Positions 1 to 13,244 of a DNA stretch of 64,000 bases are shown one piece after another. The notes beneath the pieces were generated by a model. That model was given only the letters and a program-made list of their open reading frames with translations, had not been told where the DNA came from and made no database searches. This DNA comes from Asterias rubens (Eukaryota > Echinodermata > Asteroidea > Forcipulatida > Asteriidae): contig NC_047083.1 in NCBI RefSeq assembly GCF_902459465.1, positions 1,676,501-1,740,500 on the forward strand. Reading direction: 5' to 3'. The number at the start of each line of letters is the position of its first letter. Position 1 is the stretch's first letter. The translations under genes and the position numbers were made by a program.

Positions 1-1100
1 CTACTTTGTCTAGCTGTTGTTCCTGCGATGCTGGTCGTAACCGGGAGGTAGACGTTGTATCGGTCTCGGACGTCAGGCACTAATGTCTCCGCATTTTTTC
101 TCCATACAAATATTGGCTCAGCACCACCACCACTGTATCTTTGGCTGCACGTCAGATTAAAAGCTCGGTTATGTACGACCACTTTCCTTTCTGCATGACT
201 TGTAGGTGCTGTGGAAACAAAACCAATGCAAAAACCAGTCAGGAGAAAGCCATGCAGCCGCTAATTTAGTTTAGCAGAAAATTCTGCATGACAAAAAAAT
301 TTCTTTGCTAAGCTTAAGTTTATGCACTGGTGACCCTCCGGCGCGGCCTTACCTCCCTGTGGGCTGTGGGAAATTCAATTATGTTCTGGGGAGCATATTC
401 CACTTTTGTTGATTTCTTTGGAAGATAGTCTTAAAGACACTGGACACTATTGGTAATTGTCAAAGACCAGTCTTCTCACTTGGTGTATCTCAACATAATA
501 TGCATAAAATAACAAACCTGTTAAAATTTGAACGCGATCGGTCGTCGGAGTTGCGAGATAACTATAATGAAAGAAAAAAACACCCTTGTCACACGAAGTT
601 GTGTGCGTTTAGATGGTTGATTTCGAGACCTCAAGGTCTAAACTTGAGGTCTCGAAATCAAATTCGTGGAAAATTACTTCTCTCTCCAAAACTATACGTC
701 ACTTCAGAGGGAGCCGTTTCTTACAATGTTTTATACTATCAACCTCTCCCCATTACTCGTTACCAAGTAAGGTTTTATGGCAATAATTATTTTGAGTAAT
801 TACCAATAGTGTCCACTGCCTTTAAAGACCATAATATTTTCGACAGAAAAAGAACAAAGACTGGATATTTCTGACAGTAAGGTACTAACACATATTGCCA
901 GAGTTCGTTCAACCAGTTGAGAACCCACCAGAAAAGTCGCTCCTTTGGGAAAAATAAGTTATTTGAAGGATTTTTCGGTATTATATTCCAAAGTCTATCC
1001 CCACAATAGTTAATTTTAAATAGTACATGTTGTATGTTAGCAATAACTTACCATTTATAACAGCAACGAAGAAGATGACAAGCACAGTTTTTGGATTCAT
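1..1100 (-). CDS. Secreted/membrane Ig-domain protein, 5' part (gene runs off left edge)
   Basis: Two coding exons joined by a phase-1 intron. Exon 1 (1100..1052) starts with ATG and encodes MNPKTVLVIFFVAVIN, a short hydrophobic signal peptide, followed by a strong donor (G|GTAAGT). Exon 2 (208..1, continuing beyond the window) follows a polypyrimidine tract ending in CACAG. It reads as an immunoglobulin-like domain: FNLTCSQ supplies the B-strand cysteine, and FVWRKN supplies the core tryptophan 15 residues later. The second cysteine and everything downstream (more Ig domains, membrane anchor) lie outside the window. It probably acts in cell-surface recognition or as a secreted binding protein, but the subfamily cannot be named from about 85 residues. 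The frame stays open across the splice and the phases match, so I trust the exon pair more than the family details. Confidence 0.7.
431..825 (+). mobile_element. M1 MITE in Ig-gene intron
   Basis: TTAA at 431-434 and 822-825; ends ACACTGGACACTATTGG / CCAATAGTGTCCACTG. Contains the inner GAGACCTCAAGG palindrome. Lies between the signal-peptide exon and the Ig exon. Confidence 0.8.
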
Positions 1101-4100
1101 ATTTGACTTTGGTAAGAGCTAGATGATCTGAGGAAAGTTATACTGAACGCAACAAGGAAGTATGAAAATAAATGCTTATGGGTTTACTCGTATTTTTTAA
1201 GAATGCGTTAAAGGGATGATTGAGAGAGAAAGAAACTTAGTCTTGCAAGTCAGTGAGTTAGATTTCATTAAATAATATTAAAAGCCAATTTTGTAGTGCG
1301 TCATATTATTATATATTTTTTTAAGCCACTCCTGGCTCGTATGAAAAAAGGACTGTGCTGTGACGGTACATAAAAGCAAAGGCTGTATTGCAAGTGAGAT
1401 TTTTCAAGTTAGTTTTGAAATTACATAGGGCTGCTATAATAAGCACACAAATTTGCTTAGCATGAACTTCTTCCTTGATAAAAACAGGATTACCAGCCAA
1501 ATTTCCACGTGATTTTCAGGATAAGCAATCAGCAGCTGAGTGCCAGTAACAAGCAATATGCAACAAATGGAAATTAAATTTGCTGGTAATCCTGTTTTTA
1601 TCAAGGAATAAATTTCATGCAAAGCTAATTTGTGTGCTTAGCAGCTCTATGAAATTGAGCCCTGACATTCAGTGGAAGAGCATTTCATAATGATGACATA
1701 GATGTCCTAATTATGACTTATCATGACCGATTGGCATTAACAGATGACCCAAAACTATAAGATGAAGTCATAAATCTAAGAAATAAATATAAGTCCCGAT
1801 TATGTCCTTGTTTTAGCACACTGTCCCTTTAATGCTTCTGCATAACAATGAAAGTAAAACAGTGCAGTCACAGGAATGAAAGTGACGTGACACTATAGAA
1901 AAAAACAATATCAATTGGTCCTCGAAAATAAAAGTATGAATTTTGTATCGAGTACTACAAAGGCCGACTACACTGTGGTATAGGCTCTAATAATTAAACT
2001 AGGGGTGAGAGTCATTACTGACGAAAAAGTCTGAAACTTGGATGCAAGTTCAAAGGTATGTTGAAATGATGCCATTTCTACCGTTTGGTAACCCCTGGGG
2101 TTGTAGATTCAAAGGAGCTTTTGGAAACAGTATCCAAAGCACTAGAGAAGTAGACCAATGAACAGGATTTCTTTATTTGTGGGGACAAAAACATTGTCTG
2201 CTTTTCTTTACCAGGCCGACGAAAAAAGTCTGAATTCAGCCAAAAGTCTGAACAATCCCATCCCCGTTTTCACAATCTTGTCCATGGGCAAATCATCGGA
2301 AAACAAACATAGGTATAGGAGGAATTTTATGCCTGAGAAACCTAACTTTGAACCCGAATTTTGTTTTGAGGGGGGGGGGGGGGGGGGGACACACTGAAAT
2401 AAAATTACTGTTTTGTAACTCTGATATAAAGACAAAGTTGCTACTTTAAGAAGACATGATGTTGTGTTTTCTCTTTTATACTTTCTCTTTTTAATAAATT
2501 CAAATAAAGATAACGAATGGCATAATCAAAATAAATATAAATAAAACAAATCAACAAATATATCCACGAAGGAATGAATGAACAAAAATCTAAACGAAAT
2601 AAATAAATAAGCTTGTAGATGTAGATATACATAAATAAAATTAGATAATGCACAATTATATAGCAAAAGAAATAAATGCACAAAATAAATAAATTAATTA
2701 AAAATAGTAAATCAAATTAAGAGTAATAAGCAGATAAGTAGTTAGAATAAAATAATTCACTGACAGACTGTGTTTTATAACTCACAGAATATTTTAGACT
2801 AAAAACAAGTTAAACAAACAAACAAAAAAACGAAAATTCCCATACAAATTATTTTAAGAAAATGATGTCAAAAATGTTGTCTGTTTGTTTTTTAAACGGC
2901 AGCTTTTAAGCATAAAAACCTTTTAAAATGACCTGGGACTTATTTCACTAAAGAGCTGCCAAACAAATCTGCTAACCCAGAATAGTGTTACCCGCCAATA
3001 ATACAATGTCACCACATGTACCATCTGAAACTGTTGTTACTTCTGGTTAACAGAAATTCAAGCTTAACGGCAGTGGACACTATTGGTAATTATCACAAAA
3101 TTGGTATTATCACAAAACCTTTCTTGATTACCAGTAATGGGGAGAGGTTGATAGTATAAAACATTGTGAGAAACAGCTCCCTCGTAGTTTTCGAGAAAGA
3201 AGTAATTTTCCACGAATTTGATTTCGAGACCTCAAGTTTACAACTTGAGGTCTCGAAATCAAGCATAAGAAAGCACACAACTTCGTGTGACAAGTGCTTT
3301 TTTTTTCTTCATTATTATTTCGCAACTTCTACATCAGATTGAGCTCAAATTTTCGCAGGTTTGTTATTTTATGCATATGTTGAGAATACACCAAGTGAGA
3401 AGACTGGTCTTTGACAATTACCAATAGTGTCCACTGTCTTTAAGTGATGGAGTGGGCCAAATTTACATTTCTTGTGTCAACTGCACCTAAACATCCTACA
3501 TAACGATCAATAATCTATGTTCTGTTTTTCAAATTTGTAAATATTTTAATAAAACTTGGTTAAAAATAAATGTCTGCCCCAAAACATAACTAACATTTTA
3601 CGAGTGAGATACAGGTAATAGAATAATACCCATTGTATTGGTCGCCATCACTAGGTCAAACATTGGAAACAAGCATACATGCTTGCGCAAATCTCTGCCA
3701 TAGGTCTTGATTTAACCTCAGTGGAATGCGCTGTTTGACCATGTGAGGGGACATCCAATGCACAGGGTCTTTTTAAAGACAATGATCAATTGATGTAGGT
3801 TTATGTCTTTGCCCTTTTTAAATTAAAAACACTAAGGTCTGTTCTTTATGGATGGAGGCAGCATGCCCGTCTTTATGCCCCTTGCCTTGGTGCCCTTTGA
3901 AATGTTTGATTTCCAGCACAGAGGTGACCTTTACTTAGTACTTTTTGCTTTTACAGCTTAATAATGCCCAGTTGCCCTACATTATAACAGTAGCATGGTG
4001 TTATAACACATTTTCTTCTTTTTGCTAAGCACATTTTTAAATAGGTTTATAAAATCTGACCCAAGCTGCAACATGTATAGAGTCAGTAGGATTTGAAACT

Positions 4101-4890
4101 TTGCATGGTGGAAGTAAGATATAGACATGGTGTTACCGCAAACTTTTCTATATGTATAGAGTCAAGATAAATACTTAGAAGGAAGTCATACTGTTAACTT
4201 ATATTTTGTATACTGTAATAATACTCTGTTTTCCCCGATACATGTATATCATCACTAAGTTGTGAATGCAGTTAAATATATAGCATAGATGGAAAGAATA
4301 CCACTTTCATATGATATATTATAATTTGAAATAGTAGGCCTATCAATAATTTATTTAGAATGCTTTAATATAATTATATTTTCAAATAAATAACATATAT
4401 TAGATTTGAGTTGAGAGTGTCAGTATTGGTAAACATGTATTAAAACAACAGTGAAATAATTACGTTCAGCTGTGACAATTTTTATTTAAAAACAAAGAGC
4501 ACAAACTTTCAAAGAAAAAATGAATAATACATCCTAGTATTTACAGCATCTATATTTCTTTGTAAATAATTGTAAACAATTAGCTTGAGCGTCATCACAC
4601 TTAAAAGTGGGAGGCCATTTGTCTAGTGATAATTCTCATTTGAAAAAAGGACCAAAATGCCAAACTTTGACATGGAAAAAAACAAATTGAAATAATAATC
4701 TAGGTTATTTTTCTCTCAAACACAGAATGCTCTAGAATTGCCAGGGTCGTGGGTTCGAATCCCACCCGAGTAATAACATGCCTGTGATATATTTTTTTCC
4801 ACAGGACTCGGGAAAGTATGTATACAGTGCAAGTACACATCGCGTACAGATTACGAAATGAAAATGAGATAACAATTTGATGTTTGCTTA
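1101..4890. other. Intergenic region, repeat-rich, no gene seen
   Basis: About 3.8 kb between the Ig-domain gene and the FBXO47 stop. It holds an M3 fold-back (about 1427-1665), a homopolymer G run (about 2371-2389), a low-complexity AT-rich stretch (2480-2760) and a full M1 MITE (3064-3443). A possible FBXO47 poly(A) signal (AATAAA on the minus strand) sits at 4481-4486. A SINE fragment lies at about 4717-4855. Short ORFs here are repeat-derived or low complexity and show no recognisable domain. Confidence 0.6.
4481..4486 (-). terminator. Candidate FBXO47 poly(A) signal
   Basis: AATAAA on the minus strand about 405 nt past the FBXO47 stop codon. The spacing is plausible for a 3' UTR. I saw no downstream element that settles it. 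Confidence 0.35.
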
Positions 4891-4891
4891 C

Positions 4892-7800
4892 TCAATTTTC
4901 CTTACGGTAATTTTGTAAGGAGATTCTCGGCTGCTGTAGTGATGGGGGAGTTGACCCAAAGAGCTGCAACATCAACCCTTGCATGAAATCAGACTGTGCC
5001 ATAGCAATGTGGTGCACCTGGATCTGCATTGTTGTTACTGTTCAAGAAAAAAAAATAAGCAAAATATTAAATTCTTACTTGAGTTTAAAGCCGTTGGACA
5101 CTTTCGGTGAACCGTATTGTCCACAGGCCCACACTTTGTGTATCACAACTCATACATAAAATAACAAACCTGTAAAAATTTAGGCTCAATCGGTCATCGG
5201 AGTCGGGAGGAAAAAACGGGAAAACCCACCCTTGTTTCCGCACGTTTCGCCATGTCATGACATGTGTTTTAACTATAATCCGTAATTCTCAAGAATTGAT
5301 AATTGTTTTAATGTTTTCTCAAAAAGTAAAGCATTTCATGGAATAATATTTCAAGAGTAATCTTTTACCATTACCTTCAGTTAACCCTTTAAGTTATTTG
5401 TGAATCTGTGAACTTGTATTTTTGTTTCTGTTTCGAAAGTGTATAATGGCTTTAAAGACACTGGACACGTTTGGTAATTGTCTAAGACCAGTCTTCTCAC
5501 TTGGTGTATCTCAACATATATGCACAAAATAACATAACCCATTTGTACTCCTAGAGAGAAGAAATTATGGACTTAATGAAGCAATTATGATTAAGTGCCT
5601 ATGAAAGGGCACAAGTGGTGTGACTGACCAGGCCAGGATTCGACCCTACACTCTGTAAATTACAGAACTTGAGCCCCCTCCCTAGACACCTTGGCCACAA
5701 CACCCCAGGCAGTCTGCTAAGCGAACTACTTTTTAAACATACCTTCCTCACCAGGTGTGTACATGAGTGCCAGGATGAAGTCTTTATACGTCGCTGTGAT
5801 GGATGCCAAGAAGGCCTTGACGTCTTGAGAGGTTCTCATCATCTGGCATAACTGCTGTACTATCTTAATGAGCCAAGACATCCTCAAACCTTCATCATAT
5901 AAAACCTACATGAGGACAAACAAATATAAAAAAAACAAAGTATTCAAACAACCAAAAACCCAATGTAATTTTAAAAATTAAGAAATGATGGCCAACGACA
6001 CATTTATTTGGACAGTGTTTTTCAAATAAAAATGGCACTATTCTTCAAAAGAGAAAATTATCTGACCAGCTGAAAAGTTGCCATGATTAGTTAGTGAGTC
6101 CAGTGGGTTGTTGGCCTGGGTCTAGAGGATAGGGCCCCCTGAACCTCCTGGGTGGGTGTCTGAGGATTTGCAGACTCTCCACATCACCATAAAAACTACT
6201 TTCGGTTTTCATTGTTGTAAGAAAAATGTGTCTTTAAGATTGTCTTTGTTCAACCCAAATGAAGTATACATCTCTGTACCAGTATGATATTTGGTTCTGG
6301 GGAAAAAAGTAGGAACAATTAATCGAGTACAACAAGGGCTGATCCACACTTGAATCCATAGGCTATGGAAGAATTGGCCCCTAATTGCCCTTGTCTTGGC
6401 CTTGGTGCCCCTTCAAAAGCTTCCTATATGTGTGACCATAGAGATGTTTTTAAGTCACTGTTTAATAATAGGCAAGGGGAAACTGGATTTGAAGATCTCT
6501 TGAATGAATGGTTTGTTGTCGGAATCTGTGTATTTGGTGAACAGAGGTGTTGATGTAAAGATTTTCGTAAGAAATGCCCTTTGGAAATTGTAAACAGCCT
6601 TGCCTTCAAAAGATAAGAATTCCAGGGGCCAATTTCATAGAGCTGGCTAAGCAAAAAAGCACGAAAATAGCTCGCCTATTTTACACATGTTACTAGCCAA
6701 CATTTCATGCCATATACATTGCTTGTGACTGGTATTTAGCTATTGTTTACTTAGCATGTGAGTGGAGTCTTCGCCGACAATCTGATTTTACTAAGCAAGG
6801 ATTTTTTTGCTTGAGCAAAATTTTGTGCTTAAGCAGCTCTATGAAATTGGGCCCAGACCTAAAAATTGTATGCTTACCACAGAGAAGGCCACAATGGTGT
6901 TTCCTAGGTCGGTCATCTTCCCGTTGATGGCTTTACTCCCCAGGACTTTCAGGGTGATGGATTCACCACACAGAATCAACAACCTAGCAATGTTCTCAAT
7001 AAGCCATTCATCTGGGCAACCTGATTAGAAAACAACATCTAGACGTTAATAGATGGACATTTTGCATTGGGGATAAACTGCCTCTAGCTATCGGGCAATC
7101 TCAGTGGTCTAGTTGGCACGACACTGCTCTAGAATTGCAAAGGTTGTGGGTTCGAAACCAATATTGAGCTCAAATTTTCACAGGTTTGTTATTTTGTGCA
7201 TAGTGTTGAGATACACCAAGTGAGAATACTTGTCTTTGACAAATACCAAAGGTGTCCAGTGTCTTTAAAAAGTCTCAACGCAGGTAAAAGTCTTAAAATC
7301 ATCATCCCTGTGCTTCACAAAACATATTTGGTGAGCACAACTTATCCATGACAGTATCCCACTTATTTCTGCTGAGCAGAAAGTTGTTAAGCAATATTTG
7401 CTGCCTTAAGCAGCCCTATAAAATTGGGCACTTTGTATAGTGGGTCTAACTTTTAACTGTATCATTTTCTACCTTAAAAACCACCAACTGTGGTAAATCT
7501 ACTCTTACTTACCAGTCAACTCTTCCAAGACACTGATGACATCATCATCGCTCCATTCTTTGTGCATAAAGAGAGCTTTGAGTGCCATGGCGATCTCGCT
7601 CAGGGGAGCAATGGCACGATGTCGAGACTCGCCCTCACCGATGGATGGCTCTGCCATACACTCCCAGAAAATCACATCTGGAAATAAATAGTCATCTTGT
7701 CAAATTTGTTAATTAATTAATAATTTTTTTAAACTTTTAATTTTGTTTCATATATGCTTGTTGTGAAGCCAAGGACTCTCAGAAAAGCCATCTTAATTAT

Positions 7801-10800
7801 TACTAGCCAAGAACCGAATAGAGAGAACACAAGGAACGATGTTTCAGTTTCTACGTAGAGGCTTTATGAAATTAGGCTCTGGGTCCAACTTCATAGAGCT
7901 GCTTAAGCACACAACGTAGCTAAGCACTAACAAATGTTGCTTACAAGAATAAAGATCCAAACCGGCCAAACTACCAGGCCACTACATGTATATGATTTGT
8001 GACCGGTAATATGCTAATTTATGGTGAGCCGAAAAGTGTTTAGCAATACTTGCAGTTTCAGCAGTGGGCAATGTGTAAGGGGGTCTGACTTCTTCAATTT
8101 TGCTTTCAAAGAGTGAGTCAACAATTTTACTTCTTTGTTTCAAAGGATTTTTAAAAGGGCAAGGGCACCAAGGCATCTTCCCTTGGTAAAGGGCACCCTA
8201 TGAGGAAACTGTAAGTTTCTACTGGAGCATTTCAAGGGCACCAACACAATGACCAGAGGAGCACAGAGGCAATCGCCTTCTTTGCCTTCGTGAAATATCA
8301 GGGCCCAATTTCATAGAGCTGCTAAGCACACAAATTTGCTAAGCGTGAAATTTCTTCCTTGATAAAAACAGGACTACCAACCAAATTTCCATGTGATATT
8401 CAGGATAAGCAAACAACAGCTGAATACCAGTAACAAGCAGTATGCAACGAATAGAAATTAGGTTGGTAATCCTGTCTTAATCGAAGAAGAAATTTCATGC
8501 TAAGCAAATTTTTGTGCTTAGCAGCTAAATGAAATTGGGCCCAGGCCTGAAACTCACCTGTATTTGGACATAGTGGTCCATAAAGGAGATACAGCATCCT
8601 AGCTTGGTGTACCATAGGGAATGGTTTTAGGATGAAATTAAGCCACATGGAGAGGTCTTCCATCACCTTACACTGGTCTAGGAGAACGTGTCGGAAGAAA
8701 CGACGGGTCTTGATCTCCACTTGGGAGTTGGAGCCTGGGTTACCTGAAAGCATCATCACTGAAGAAAAAAGAAATTTTTCAATGTCTGAGATGTTTTTGT
8801 TCTTTCTTATACCACCAATCTGACATGCATATTATTCAGGGTCGAAGTTGCCCTCAGCTACCACGTACAACAACAAATCATTTTGTTGTTTATATGTTTT
8901 TAAGGAATTCTTGAAGAATATATTGTGTTTGGTAAAAGAGCTAGATTGCAGGACCTGTTTATTAATGAGAGTTTCTGGACCATACTGAAATAACTGGTCT
9001 TGGGCAAGTGGCTCAGTGTATATTTTCAGCCCCGTTTTTTTTCAGTGAGGAGGGCCTGAAGTTTCATCGTTGAGAGGGCAAGCTAATCTACACTTTGCAA
9101 AGGGCACTGTCATTGAAAATTCTTCAGGTTTATGAAAAAGTTTGGATGAGGCGCTGATGAGACACACCACTACGAGCGAATGAACATTTCAAAGGGCAAC
9201 AAGGCACTGACTTGGGCATTGTGGCAATACACCGATCCATTAGGCTTTGCCACGGCGCACGTGCGAGCAAGAACACGTGAGCCCCTCCAATGCCATTCTG
9301 CACAACTCGGGTGTATTGCCTCCTTTGCCTTTTTCAAGGCTTGCATACTTACAGATTTTATTTGTCATGCTCTGGCTTTCACTAACGGTGAGGTAAGCCC
9401 TCATACATTCTCTCTCCTCCCAGCCTCGTGTGAAGGTACTCAGGAGCTGACCGTGGCAGCTCAGAGCCTGGCAGGTGAAGATCCTATTCACTCCTTGGAG
9501 CTAAGAAATAAAATAGTCAGATAATAGTTTTTACTTTGATTTAAGCTGCTTATGCGCAAAAGAGGCTAAGCACAACAAATGATGCTTAATACCAGAGTAA
9601 GGGTACCAGGTGAAGTACCATGTACAATCTCAGACTGGTGCAGAAAGTGGGTTTGAAGCAATATTTTCTGCTTTAAAATAATCTCTATGCAAGGGCCCAA
9701 TTTCATAGAGCTGCTATTAAGCAAAAAAGAGGCTAAGCACAGCAAAATTATGCTTACCAGAATAAGGTAAGCCAAGTACCATGCCACCTACATGTACAAT
9801 CCTACTCATTTCTGCAGGGCAGAAATCTGTTTAGCAATATTTTCTGCTTAAGAATCTCAATGCAATGTCATGTTTTCCTCCCACATCTCGAACTGAGATT
9901 TCTTCAATGTCTTCTCTACAAAAGTATCTTCAGTCCTATGGGTTACAGTGTAGGGAACTTATTAGGATTTCTTGATTTCATTACCATAACGATATAATAA
10001 TTATTAAATATTTACCTGAGATACGCAGTTTTCAAGGATCCTCAGTCGTTCTCTTGTTGGATAGAGACACGTTGTCCTCTTCAGTAGTAAGCCTTTCATT
10101 AAAAGAAAAAACATAAAAATAATCATTGAATAGTATACACATAATGAATGTTTATGAGTGCAATGGTGCGAATATGTTCATGAGTTGAAAGATGGAATGT
10201 TCTATTCAACGAGGCGGAGCCGAGTTGAATGGAACATTCCAGCTTTCAACGAATGAACATATTCGCACCATTGCACGAATGAAAAACATTCATTATTTGT
10301 TTTATATAACATCCAAGTAGAACTTTGTCATTTTGATTGAAAGAAACAACTTTCAAAACAAACAATTTCAACTGTAGAAGCCGAATGCTAGTAATTTTAC
10401 TATGCCTTCTTGCAGTAACACCTGCTGCGTTACCAAAGACACGCGCACGCAGTGATGTTTTTACTCAGCTTTTTCGTTCCATCCGAAAAGTACCATTGCA
10501 CGCTGGCAGCGTGCCAGCGTGCAATGGTACTTTTCGGATGGAACGAAAAAGCACGGCGAGTGACTCAGCGTGCAATGGTACTTTTATTTGCTATCACGTG
10601 ACGGACAATCCTCCAATCAAATGGCAAGGATCTGCTTGGGTGTTATATAAAGACAAATAATGTTTTCATTAAAGACAGTGGACACTATTGGTAATTGTCA
10701 AAAACTAGTCTCCTCACTTGGTGTATCTCAACATATGCATAAAATAATAAACCCGTGAAAAGTAAAGCTCAATCGGTCATCGAAGTTGCGAGATATTAAT

Positions 10801-13241
10801 GAAAGAAAAAACACCCTTGTTGCACCATGGTCACACGAAGTGGTGTGCTTTCATATGCTTGATTTCGAGACCTCAAATTCTAAACTTGAGGTCTAAAAAT
10901 CAAATTTGTGGAAAATTACTTCTTTTTTGAAAACTACATCACTTCATAGGGAGCTGTTCGCACAATGTTTTATACTATCAACCTCTCCCCATTACTTGTA
11001 ATCAAGAAAGATTTTATGACAATAATTATTTCGAGTAATTACCAATAGTGTCCACTGCCTTTAAAGAGAATGTGATGAAAGGGGGACATCCGAGGTATTG
11101 GAATAATTGGGGGTTGCAACAGATATAAAGCTAAAAAGTGTTTTGGCGTTACATACGCAGTGTGAACCTGGGAACAAAAGAGGTCCTCACAATACTGAAG
11201 GGACTTGAAACACTATGTGGACTTACACACATCTACACAGTGATTTTTACAGTGTTGAAGAATTATGATTTTTCTGAAGTGCACAGAATTTTTTTCGCAG
11301 AAGGTAAAATTATAACACAGCGCTGTGTGTTGGTGGGGTGGGGGAATTTTTAGCTGATCCATCAAACTTGGAATTTCATATTTGAAGGGTGGGTTCGAAG
11401 CCTACCCGGACCGGATACATGTATGCCTGTTGATGTTTTCCTGTGATAGTCAGGGAAGCACTGAGTATGCAATTTTGCTCACACATAAGAATTTGTTTCT
11501 GAGTTGTTTAATGTTTTCCTTACCAATATTTCTATAGTGGCTCATGTGATTATCACAAATTGTCCGCTTGCATGAGTGCTTCCTCAGGTGGACTAGTTTG
11601 CGCGGTTGAATCCTTTTCATGCCAGATCTGCTGTTTATGTAGACTGAGATGACATCTCGAAGACTCTTAGAGGTCAAGCTTAAGATTCCAATGTCTTGAA
11701 CTTCAAAAAGAAAAAAGGAAACTTTGTAAAAGGTTAGTTTACAAAGAAATAAGCATGATCACACCAACTACTAGCCTACTGCTGCTAAATTGGTCCATTT
11801 GTAGGGGAGTCCACATTATTTTGTAAAAGAGGAATTTTTTCACATTTTTCAAAATTAAAGTTAAATCAGAATTTTCCATGCAAATTTTTTCCTCGCTGTC
11901 TTACGCATCGCTTTGTCGCATGCCCAGTGATCAAAAATACATATCTTCTGTATGGTGGTGGATGAACCATATTATAACACAAAACAAAACAAAAAAATAA
12001 AAAAACAGACACATTTAAATAATATGCTAAAAAAACATTAGCTCCTTGCCTTTTGAAAAATGATTGCAAATTCATAATATTGTTTAAAAATAAAAACAGG
12101 AAGCCACATATATGAAATTGAAAGCAGGCAGGGACACTCAAAATTAATTTTGAATGCAATTTCAATGCAATTTATTTTTGCAAACTTACTTGTCAAGGTG
12201 TGCAGTATTTGATACATCAGCTCTGTTGGAAGAAGTGTGAAGTAACCGAGAGGTTCCGATTCAACGCTCCACGAAACACGGCTCTGAAAATCCTTGATTT
12301 TTAGTCGTGTACTTCTGCGGCAAATCTGCACGTTGGTTTCTGTTAACGTTGTTGGAGTTGTCTCACTACACAGAGAGGGAAAAGCAAAAAAAAAAAAGAC
12401 ATGACTTTGTCATGAGAGCTAGACACAAGTACAACTTGTTAAGAAAATTGAAGATTTTTTTTTAAAGCCCTAACACTACAGGCCTAGCTAGGCCTAACTA
12501 AAGTTACGTAGGTAAACTTTGCCAGCTTGTTTGGTTGAAAAAAGTGCACTGCCCTGGCTTGCTCTCCCTCTCACCCTCGAATGCCCTTCTTAGTCTCTCG
12601 ACGATTTAACGCAAGTCAGGATGTTAATTTAAACCCTGTTTGTTTGGCTGCAAAATATATTTTAAAAATGTAGGCATATAGTCCTACATGGCCTAGGCCC
12701 TATAATAAATAAGTCATGTACATTCACAACCACATCAAATCAGGATCATGAGTCCTGACAGTGACATGTCATGTCATGTATGACCCCACATACAATACAT
12801 CATGACATACACTCTACACATTGAATCAATTGAGTGATAGCTGGGAGTGGAATAGCGATGCTACTTTTTAATAACAAAATATTTGTTTTGCAAACCAAAA
12901 GTTTAAAAACAAAACACCTGAGTCCTGACCTTGCTTGATAAGTTGACTTGTTCCGATGTAGGCCAACAATACGTATTCATCAGTTCATAAACATAAACAT
13001 TCATGAACATATGAAAACAATGCAGATAAATAAAATAAATAGCCACTGGAAGCTTTTTAGTAAGTGTAAACTCCCCAGTTCATGATTGAGAAAAAATAAC
13101 ATCAATTTTTACACACCAGTCGAGTCACGTACAGCAATGACAGACGTGTCAGACGGTAGCAACTTTGCTAAAAAATAATCAGCTAGAAGCAAAATATACT
13201 CACCAAATCATCATGAGATAATCGCGAATGCCCACAATCAT
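4892..13241 (-). CDS. FBXO47: F-box only protein 47 (FBXO47), complete, 10 coding exons
   Basis: Coding exons, in order: 13241..13204, 12365..12190, 11700..11524, 10092..10016, 9500..9353, 8758..8558, 7677..7513, 7020..6878, 5905..5752, 5037..4892. All introns are GT-AG and all phases match, giving 1425 nt, 474 aa; the vertebrate protein is about 450 aa. The F-box is at about residues 55-95 (LLPTELMYQILHTL, then IQDIGILSLTSKSLRD). The rest is the conserved FBXO47-specific region, recognised by segments such as RFFRHVLLDQCK, LKPFPMVHQARMLYLLYGP, HKEWSDDDVISVLEELTG and EWLIENIARLLILCGES. F-box proteins link substrates to SKP1-CUL1 ubiquitin ligases; FBXO47 in other animals is a germline/meiosis factor (established for the family, inferred here). 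The first exon is short (12 codons plus 2 nt). I chose it because it gives ATG, a good GTGAGT donor and the required phase; it is the least certain exon. The last exon ends in RKEN then TGA. Confidence 0.92.
5085..5455. mobile_element. M2 MITE abutting a truncated M1
   Basis: M2 ends AAAGCCGTTGGACACTTTCG and its complement; the TTAA at its right end (5452-5455) is also the left TTAA of an M1 fragment running to about 5545. In the last FBXO47 intron. Confidence 0.75.
8301..8541. mobile_element. M3 fold-back element
   Basis: Representative M3 copy: ends GGGCCCAATTTCATAGAGCT and AGCTAAATGAAATTGGGCCC, with TGCTAAGC and TTGATAAAAACAGGA / TCCTGTCTTAATCGA in the arms. Other copies, whole or partial: 1427-1665, 6625-6855, 7335-7425, 7862-8050, 9545-9862, 13705-13800, 30930-31097, 35032-35215, 47183-47345, 61012-61200, and 63903 to the window end. 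Confidence 0.8.
10135..10300. repeat. Fold-back repeat in FBXO47 intron
   Basis: Arms ATGAATGTTTATGAGTGCA / TGCACGAATGAAAAACATTC and GTTCATGAGTTGAAAG / CTTTCAACGAATGAAC, around a CGAGGCGGAGCCGAG centre. It shares GCAATGGT motifs with the adjacent hairpin at 10468. Confidence 0.7.
10468..10552. repeat. Perfect 41-bp-arm hairpin with 3-nt loop
   Basis: GCTTTTTCGTTCCATCCGAA (start of the left arm) is exactly complementary to the end of the right arm (TTCGGATGGAACGAAAAAGC). All 41 positions pair; the loop is GCG at 10509-10511. Lies upstream of the 10092..10016 exon of FBXO47 in gene direction, inside an intron. Confidence 0.95.
10669..11064 (+). mobile_element. M1 MITE, full-length
   Basis: A good M1 reference copy: TTAA, ends AGACAGTGGACACTATTGG and CCAATAGTGTCCACTGCCT, TTAA. 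The inner core GATTTCGAGACCTCA / TGAGGTC is an inverted repeat. In an FBXO47 intron. Confidence 0.8.
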
Positions 13242-13244
13242 CCA

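Noticed and set aside
9387-9390. GTTAGT donor for the FBXO47 exon that begins at 9500
   Set aside because: It would give phase 0, which does not fit the next exon. The GTAAGT donor at 9352 gives the needed phase and a good family match.
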